Positions 22,725 to 27,001 of a DNA stretch of 27,001 bases are shown one piece after another (positions within the stretch are counted from its first letter, which is position 1; each line of letters begins with the position of its first letter). Both the position numbers and the translations under genes were made by a program. The notes beneath the pieces are model-generated. The model did no database searches. It was not told the DNA's origin and saw only the letters and a list, made by a program, of their open reading frames with translations. The DNA comes from DASTBU01 sp035711845. GTDB taxonomy: Bacteria > Acidobacteriota > Vicinamibacteria > Vicinamibacterales > 2-12-FULL-66-21. The DNA is taken from positions 1 to 27,001 of the forward strand of contig DASTBU010000142.1 of NCBI GenBank assembly GCA_035711845.1, written 5' to 3'.

Positions 22725-22758
22725 CACGACGAGCCGGCGATGGCGCCGGCCCGTCGTG
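22725..22758. terminator. Strong GC hairpin between convergent genes, probable terminator
   Basis: CACGACG at 22725-22731 and GCCGGCG at 22733-22739 pair with CGCCGGC at 22744-22750 and CGTCGTG at 22752-22758. This makes a 14-bp stem with one A/C mismatch and a 4-base loop. It lies 24 bases after the phosphatase stop and 24 bases before the stop of the opposite-strand small protein. There is no T-run, so it would be an atypical bidirectional terminator or a block to 3' decay. Confidence 0.6.
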
Positions 22759-22782
22759 ATCAACGTTCAGCTGTCTCTTGCT

Positions 22783-23289
22783 CTACTTACCGCTCGCGCA
22801 CGACGAGGCGATCTGCTTGATCGACGTCACGCGAAGAGTCGCAAGCTTCTCGCTCGCGGGTTCCCCCGGGGCGGCTGGCGCAGCACCCATGGCGCTGCTC
22901 TTGTCGAGCGTGCCGCGAATCTCGACCTGGCTGTTCAGATACTTCTGCAGGTCCTCTTTGTCGCCGCCGACGAGGCGATACTTGTTGCCCATCGACGAGC
23001 TGGCCGCGCCCGCCGCGCCAGCCGTGCCGGCCGTACCCGGGGCACCTGACGCACCGGTGCTCGGCGACGCGTTGGAGAGAACGAACTCCTCGCTGGCGCT
23101 CGCGCCGGCTGGTGTTCCAGTGGTACCGGCGACGCCCGACTTGGCGTGCTCCAGACATCCGGTCATCGTAACCTGCTGGCTGCTCTGCTTCTCCTGTGCC
23201 TGTGCGCCGGGGGCCGTACCGGTCTGCGCCGCCAGGCTCACGCCGAGCGCCGCAGAAAATGCCGTGGCCAAGTACATCTGACGTTTCAT
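22783..23289 (-). CDS. Small secreted protein with GCL motif and Gly/Ala/Pro-rich insertions
   Basis: Predicted 168 aa. A signal peptide (MKRQMYLATAFSAALGVSLA, cleaved near AQT or AQA) is followed by VTMTGCLEHAKSG, a low-complexity stretch at 51-66, EEFVLSNAS, a second Gly/Ala/Thr-rich stretch at 78-98, then KYRLVGGDKEDLQKYLNSQVEIRGTLD and a final LRVTSIKQIASSC. The strands TGCL, F-L, Y-L-G, L-V-I-GTL and LRVTSIK resemble the small DUF5818-like, OB-fold-like secreted proteins frequent in Acidobacteria. The function is unknown. Cys45 and Cys164 could form a disulfide. The ATG is well supported by GGAGG on the minus strand (23296-23300). A possible promoter is TTGAAT (23327-23332), 16 bases from AATGAT (23305-23310). 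The 262-base space upstream of the gene holds nothing else I recognise. Confidence 0.75.
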   Translation of the reverse strand: MKRQMYLATAFSAALGVSLAAQTGTAPGAQAQEKQSSQQVTMTGCLEHAKSGVAGTTGTPAGASASEEFVLSNASPSTGASGAPGTAGTAGAAGAASSSMGNKYRLVGGDKEDLQKYLNSQVEIRGTLDKSSAMGAAPAAPGEPASEKLATLRVTSIKQIASSCASGK

Positions 23290-23551
23290 TCGGAACCTCC
23301 AGGAATCATTTGGTCATCGTCTCAAGATTCAAGATCTCGCCTTCGTGGCTGCAAGGCCAAGACCATCGGGGCCGATCGCCCGAAACGGCCCGTTCAACCC
23401 GCTCTCGCGCGTCCTGGCCGAGCGCGGCACGCGGGTCACCTCGAACAGCTGAGTACCGGATCACGACGCGGTCAGTAATAACGAAACGGCACCGCCAACG
23501 GTAGAGCTCGTTCCGGCTTGGCGGGGGCGGGGATGCTGGGGTCTGAGCTCG

Positions 23552-24175
23552 TCAGGCCGGAGGAACGCGGTTGCGGTACAACGCGGGATCGGCGACCTGC
23601 GCCATCTGCTCCACGTCCAGCGGACGGCCCAGGAAGTCGCGAATCCGTCTCGCCGCGTCCTCTGGGCGCTCGAGCGCGTCCCGGTAGTTCAGCTTCATGG
23701 TCGTAAAGCACCGGCGATTGGAGAGGAACTTCTCCACCTTGGCCAGGTGCTGCTGGTAGACGAGGCGTGTGTGGTCCTCACTGGCCGTGTCCACGGGCTG
23801 CCCTCGCTGGAGCAACATGGTGGTTTCCGAGGCGATGACCTCACGCACGTCGCGCTGCATGAAGATCACTTTGTAGTCGTAGGTCTCGGGGAGCCACGTC
23901 AGGAGGAACGAGACCACCTTGACGGCTTTGCCGCGCGCATCCTCGAGCCAGGATGTGTCGCTCTGCTTGTGAAGCTCCTTGACCGCCTCGAGCTCGTAGT
24001 ATCCCTTCGGATTGCTCTCGTCGGCGGTCCTCACCCCGTCGGTGAGCACCGGCATGCCGCCGGCCGCGAGCATCTTCATCGCCATCGACGTCCCGGACCG
24101 CGGAAGTCCGGAGACGACGACAATCGGCTCCCGGCGCCGAAGACGCTTCAGGACTCGATGCGACCACGAAACCAC
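23552..24175 (-). CDS. PAPS-dependent sulfotransferase family protein
   Basis: Predicted 207 aa with a GTG start at 24173-24175, chosen because GGAGG (reverse strand of 24181-24185) lies five bases upstream; an in-frame TTG at 24187 would overlap that ribosome site. The P-loop is GLPRSGTS at 23-30, the 5'-phosphosulfate-binding loop of sulfotransferases, and MQRDVREVIAS at 106-116 is the 3'-phosphate-binding segment. SNPKGYYELEAVKEL and a C-terminal KLNYRDALERPEDAARRIRDFLG complete the fold. It would transfer sulfate from PAPS to a carbohydrate, lipid or small molecule; the acceptor is unknown and no PAPS synthesis genes are in the window. It is divergent from two secreted alkaline-phosphatase-superfamily genes. 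Confidence 0.85.
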   Translation of the reverse strand: MVSWSHRVLKRLRRREPIVVVSGLPRSGTSMAMKMLAAGGMPVLTDGVRTADESNPKGYYELEAVKELHKQSDTSWLEDARGKAVKVVSFLLTWLPETYDYKVIFMQRDVREVIASETTMLLQRGQPVDTASEDHTRLVYQQHLAKVEKFLSNRRCFTTMKLNYRDALERPEDAARRIRDFLGRPLDVEQMAQVADPALYRNRVPPA

Positions 24176-24199
24176 GCCAGCCTCCAACCTTCGTTACAC

Positions 24200-24228
24200 T
24201 TGAAAAGGATATCCCGCGCCCCTACAGT
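24200..24228 (+). promoter_or_regulatory. Sigma-70-like promoter candidate for the phosphodiesterase-like pair
   Basis: TTGAAA at 24200-24205 and TACAGT at 24223-24228 are separated by exactly 17 bases. They match five and four of six consensus positions. Transcription would begin near 24235, leaving about 100 untranslated bases before the GTG at 24336. TACAGTTGTA at 24223-24232 also forms a small inverted repeat. Confidence 0.45.
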
Positions 24229-24335
24229 TGTACGTTCTCGATCAGCACAGCCGGATGGAGAATGGTGTGAGACGCGCTTATACCATAGCAGGCGGGCGCA
24301 CGATCGCCCGACCTGCCCACAACAAAGGATTTCGT

Positions 24336-26465
24336 GTGCGCACCTTGCGGCAATCCGTGGCCCGGCCCGGGGCGATGGTCCTTGCGCTTGCGCTCCTGCT
24401 CGGCGTTCCTGGCATCGCCGAGGCCTATATAGGCCCGGGCGCCGGGTTCGCCCTGCTGTCGTCGTTCCTCGTGCTCTTCACGACGATCCTGATCGCCATC
24501 CTGTCGCTGCTCGTCTGGCCCTTCCGCGTGCTCTGGCGGGCGATGCTCGGCAAGAAGGCGCCCGTCGCGCAGATCAACCGGCTGATCATCGTGGGGCTCG
24601 ACGGGCAGGATCCGAAGCTGACCGATTCGTACATGAAGGAGGGCCTGCTGCCGAACTTCAAGAAGCTGGCAAAGGCGGGCGCCTATCGACGGCTTCGCAC
24701 GACGTTTCCGTCGGTCTCGCCGGTCGCGTGGTCGTCGTTCAGCACCGGCACGCACCCGGCCCGCCACAACATCTTCGATTTCCTGGACCGCGATCGCCGG
24801 ACGTATCTCCCGATGCTGTCCTCGACGCGCGTGGGCACGATCGAACGGTTCTTCAAGCTGGGGCGCTACCGGATCCCGCTCGAGAAACCGGAACTGCGGC
24901 TGCTGCGCAAGTCCAAGCCGTTCTGGACGATTCTCGGCGAGCACCGCGTCTGGAGCACCGTGCTCCGCGTGCCGATCACATTTCCTCCGGATCGATTCTA
25001 CGGCGCGGAGCTGAGCGCAATGTGCGTTCCGGATCTGCTCGGCACCCAGGGAACCTTCCTGCTGTTCACGACACGGCCGTCCAGCGAGCGATTCAAGGAA
25101 GGCGGCCAGCGCGTGCCGGTCGCCCTGCAGGGAGACCGGATCGATACGGTGGTCCAGGGCCCTGAAAACGTGTTCCTTGCCGGATCGCCGCCCCTCGAGA
25201 TTCCGCTGCGCATCACGATCGACCGATCGACGCGGACCGCGCGCGCCGATCTCGGCGGCACGACGGTGGACCTCACCGCCGGCCGCCTGAGCGGCTGGGT
25301 CACGTTGACGTTTCCCGCAGCTCCAGGCATCAAGGTCGCGGGCCTCACGCGCCTGCTCGTCACCGAGATGCCGGGCGGCGCGGGAAGCGACGAGCGCTTC
25401 TCCCTCTACATGTCCCCGATCAACATCGACCCCGAGAAGCCCGCGATGCCGGTGTCGCACCCGTCCTACTATGCGACCTACCTCGCCAAGCGGATCGGGC
25501 CGTACTCCACGCTGGGGCTGGCCGAAGACACCTGGGCGCTGAACGAGGGGGTTACAGACGACGGGACGTTCCTGCAGCAGACCTACGACATCGATCGGGA
25601 GCGGGAAGCGATGTTCTTCGCGGGCATGGACCGGCTCCGCAAAGGCACGCTCGTCTGCGTCTTCGACGCCACCGACCGCATCCAGCACATGTTCTGGCGG
25701 TACCTCGAGAAAGATCATCCCGCGGGGCGCGGCCGGGACACGGCCGAACATCGCGACGCCATCCGGGAGCTCTACAAGCACAACGACGCGCTCGTCGGCC
25801 GCGTGATGGAGCGGCTGGAAGAGGGCGACGTCCTGATGGTGATCTCGGATCACGGGTTCAGCTCGTTCCGGCGCGGGGTGAACCTGAACGCCTGGCTGCT
25901 GCGCGAAGGGTACCTCACGCTCAAGGAGGGCGCCGACGGTCGGGCCGAATGGCTCCGCGACGTCGAGTGGAGCGGGACGAAAGCGTACTGTCTGGGCCTG
26001 ACAGGAATGTTCCTCAACCTGAAAGGCCGCGAGCAGGAGGGCACCGTCGAACCGGGCGCGCAGGCTGCCGCGCTGAAGGCCGAGATCATTCGCAAGCTGA
26101 CTGGACTGGGCGACGAAGCGAAACGCGAGGTCGGCATTCGCGAGGCGTTCGATACGTCGGCGCTCTATTCCGGGCCGTATCTGGAGAACGCGCCGGACCT
26201 GCTCATTGGCTACAATGCGGGCTACCGCACGTCCTGGGACTGCGCCACCGGCGTCGTCGCCGGGCCGATCTTCGAGGACAATATCAAGGCCTGGAGCGGC
26301 GATCACTGCATCGATCCGCGGCTCGTCCCCGGCGTGTTCTTTTGCAATCGACGCGTCGACACCGAGGATCCGGCTTTGATCGACATCGCCCCTACGGCAC
26401 TGCGGCTCTTCGGCATCGAGCCGCCCGCTCACATGGATGGCCGGGCTCTTCAAGGGCTGGTATGA
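24336..26465 (+). CDS. Membrane-anchored alkaline-phosphatase-superfamily (type I phosphodiesterase-like) enzyme with YIGPGAG motif
   Basis: Predicted 709 aa starting with GTG; AAAGGA at 24324-24329 is six bases upstream. A hydrophobic signal (MVLALALLLGVPGIAEA) ends just before YIGPGAG at 31-37, then a membrane helix at about 38-68 and a basic stretch. The catalytic domain starts at RLIIVGLDGQDP with Asp89 as metal ligand. FPSVSPVAWSSFSTGTHP at 124-141 carries the probable Ser nucleophile. Later metal ligands are FDATDRIQH, ISDHGFSS and SGDHCIDP. These are the metal-binding motifs of nucleotide pyrophosphatase/phosphodiesterase-like enzymes. The signal followed by YI-PG-G and a helix is a recurring N-terminal module of unknown purpose. 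The substrate may be a phosphodiester or sulfate ester. It overlaps the next gene by ATGA. Confidence 0.88.
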   Translation: MRTLRQSVARPGAMVLALALLLGVPGIAEAYIGPGAGFALLSSFLVLFTTILIAILSLLVWPFRVLWRAMLGKKAPVAQINRLIIVGLDGQDPKLTDSYMKEGLLPNFKKLAKAGAYRRLRTTFPSVSPVAWSSFSTGTHPARHNIFDFLDRDRRTYLPMLSSTRVGTIERFFKLGRYRIPLEKPELRLLRKSKPFWTILGEHRVWSTVLRVPITFPPDRFYGAELSAMCVPDLLGTQGTFLLFTTRPSSERFKEGGQRVPVALQGDRIDTVVQGPENVFLAGSPPLEIPLRITIDRSTRTARADLGGTTVDLTAGRLSGWVTLTFPAAPGIKVAGLTRLLVTEMPGGAGSDERFSLYMSPINIDPEKPAMPVSHPSYYATYLAKRIGPYSTLGLAEDTWALNEGVTDDGTFLQQTYDIDREREAMFFAGMDRLRKGTLVCVFDATDRIQHMFWRYLEKDHPAGRGRDTAEHRDAIRELYKHNDALVGRVMERLEEGDVLMVISDHGFSSFRRGVNLNAWLLREGYLTLKEGADGRAEWLRDVEWSGTKAYCLGLTGMFLNLKGREQEGTVEPGAQAAALKAEIIRKLTGLGDEAKREVGIREAFDTSALYSGPYLENAPDLLIGYNAGYRTSWDCATGVVAGPIFEDNIKAWSGDHCIDPRLVPGVFFCNRRVDTEDPALIDIAPTALRLFGIEPPAHMDGRALQGLV

Positions 26466-27001
26466 CGCGACGCCTCACTGCGATCGTTGCCTGTCTGGTC
26501 GTGGCGCTATCGTGCGGCGGGCCTCGATCCGACGGCCCGCGCGTGATCGTCCTTGGCTTCGACGGGCTCGACTACTCGCTCACGCGCGATCTGATCCAGC
26601 GCGGGCGGATGCCGAACTTCCAGCGTCTTTCACAGCAGGGATCGTTTGCGCCGCTGGCCACCACGATTCCTCCGCAAAGCCCCGTGGCGTGGTCGACGTT
26701 CATCACCGGGCTCGATCCCGGCGGCCACGGCATCTTCGATTTCATTCATCGGGATCCGCAAACGCTCGAGCCTTTCCTGTCGACGTCGAAAACGGAAGCC
26801 GGCGGCAAGACCTTGCAGCTAGGGCGCTGGCAGATCCCCCTTTCCGGTGGCAGCGTCGAACTGCTCCGCCACGGGCAACCCTTCTGGGAAGTGCTCGAGG
26901 AACGGGGCGTCGAGACGACGATCATCCGGATGCCTGCCAACTTCCCGCCATCGGGATCGGCGACACGCGAGCTGAGCGGAATGGGTACGCCCGACGTGCT
27001 G
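26462..27001 (+). CDS. Paralogous alkaline-phosphatase-superfamily lipoprotein (cut by the window end)
   Basis: The first 180 codons are present. MTRRLTAIVACLVVALSCGG is a signal with a probable lipidation cysteine at 18 (ALSC, a loose lipobox). The catalytic domain begins almost at once: VIVLGFDGLDYSLT with Asp34, MPNFQRLSQQG, and PPQSPVAWSTFITGLDPGGHGIFDF, matching the upstream protein region by region (SPVAWSSFSTG, HNIFDF). It lacks the YIGPGAG segment and membrane helix and seems to be anchored by lipid instead. The ATG overlaps the preceding stop by four bases (ATGA), so the two paralogues are likely translated together and may form a functional pair. Confidence 0.87.
   Translation, partial: MTRRLTAIVACLVVALSCGGPRSDGPRVIVLGFDGLDYSLTRDLIQRGRMPNFQRLSQQGSFAPLATTIPPQSPVAWSTFITGLDPGGHGIFDFIHRDPQTLEPFLSTSKTEAGGKTLQLGRWQIPLSGGSVELLRHGQPFWEVLEERGVETTIIRMPANFPPSGSATRELSGMGTPDVL

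Noticed and set aside
24222..26453. A 743-codon minus-strand frame opposite the phosphodiesterase-like gene
   Set aside because: It mirrors the codon bias of the real gene, has no recognisable domain, and the plus strand carries conserved metal-binding motifs throughout.

Overview
This is a GC-rich bacterial chromosomal window with 23 protein-coding genes, the first and last cut by the window edges. There is no rRNA, tRNA, CRISPR array, transposase or phage gene. The gene content suggests an Acidobacteriota member, perhaps Vicinamibacteria: a VWFA-related secreted protein, secreted type I phosphodiesterase-like enzymes carrying a YIGPGAG motif, a secreted GCL-type small protein and a fused membrane spermidine synthase. 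The taxonomy is inferred from family content alone.

Layout. 1-2.5 kb (minus): the start of an ABC ATPase, a lipoprotein alpha/beta hydrolase and a secreted DUF442-type phosphatase. 2.6-4.9 kb (plus): a phosphofructokinase with pyrophosphate-type residues and a GNAT acetyltransferase. 4.9-7.2 kb (minus): a compact sulfur-relay operon, DsrE2-like > TusA > persulfide-dioxygenase-like metallo-beta-lactamase > tandem rhodanese, with three of its genes joined by 4-bp ATGA overlaps. 7.5-9.1 kb (minus): an outer-membrane beta-barrel protein and a duplicated VOC protein. 9.2-11.4 kb (minus): an OsmC protein, a SAM methyltransferase and an AraC regulator, closely packed. 11.5-12.5 kb (plus): a VWA protein. 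12.6-18.8 kb (minus): an oligopeptide-type solute-binding lipoprotein fused by a 1-bp stop/start overlap to a large hybrid histidine kinase, followed by a secreted M20 peptidase. No transporter permease lies beside it, so this looks like a peptide-sensing unit. 19-22.7 kb: a membrane-anchored spermidine-synthase-like protein (minus) divergent from a secreted PPP-type phosphatase (plus). 22.8-27 kb: a small secreted protein and a sulfotransferase (minus), then two overlapping paralogous secreted phosphodiesterase-like genes (plus).

The most unusual feature is non-coding. Five intergenic spaces hold arrays of 7-bp tandem units, each with its own unit (GTCCCGA, GTTCCAG, TCCCTGG, GTCGCAC, CCAGCTT). 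Two arrays show a 28-bp (4 x 7) periodicity. One, between convergent genes, folds into a long inverted repeat that begins three bases after one stop codon and ends just before the other. Two others lie where the -35 element of a near-leaderless gene should be. Separately, the space at about 1825-1887 is a patchwork of short exact copies of other parts of this window: 28 bp of the VWA gene, abutting 21 bp of the VOC gene, then 16 bp of a heptamer array.

Start codons were chosen from Shine-Dalgarno spacing, signal peptides and overlaps. Several are GTG and give shorter proteins than the maximal reading frames. The GC bias also creates very long spurious antisense frames, which are left out.
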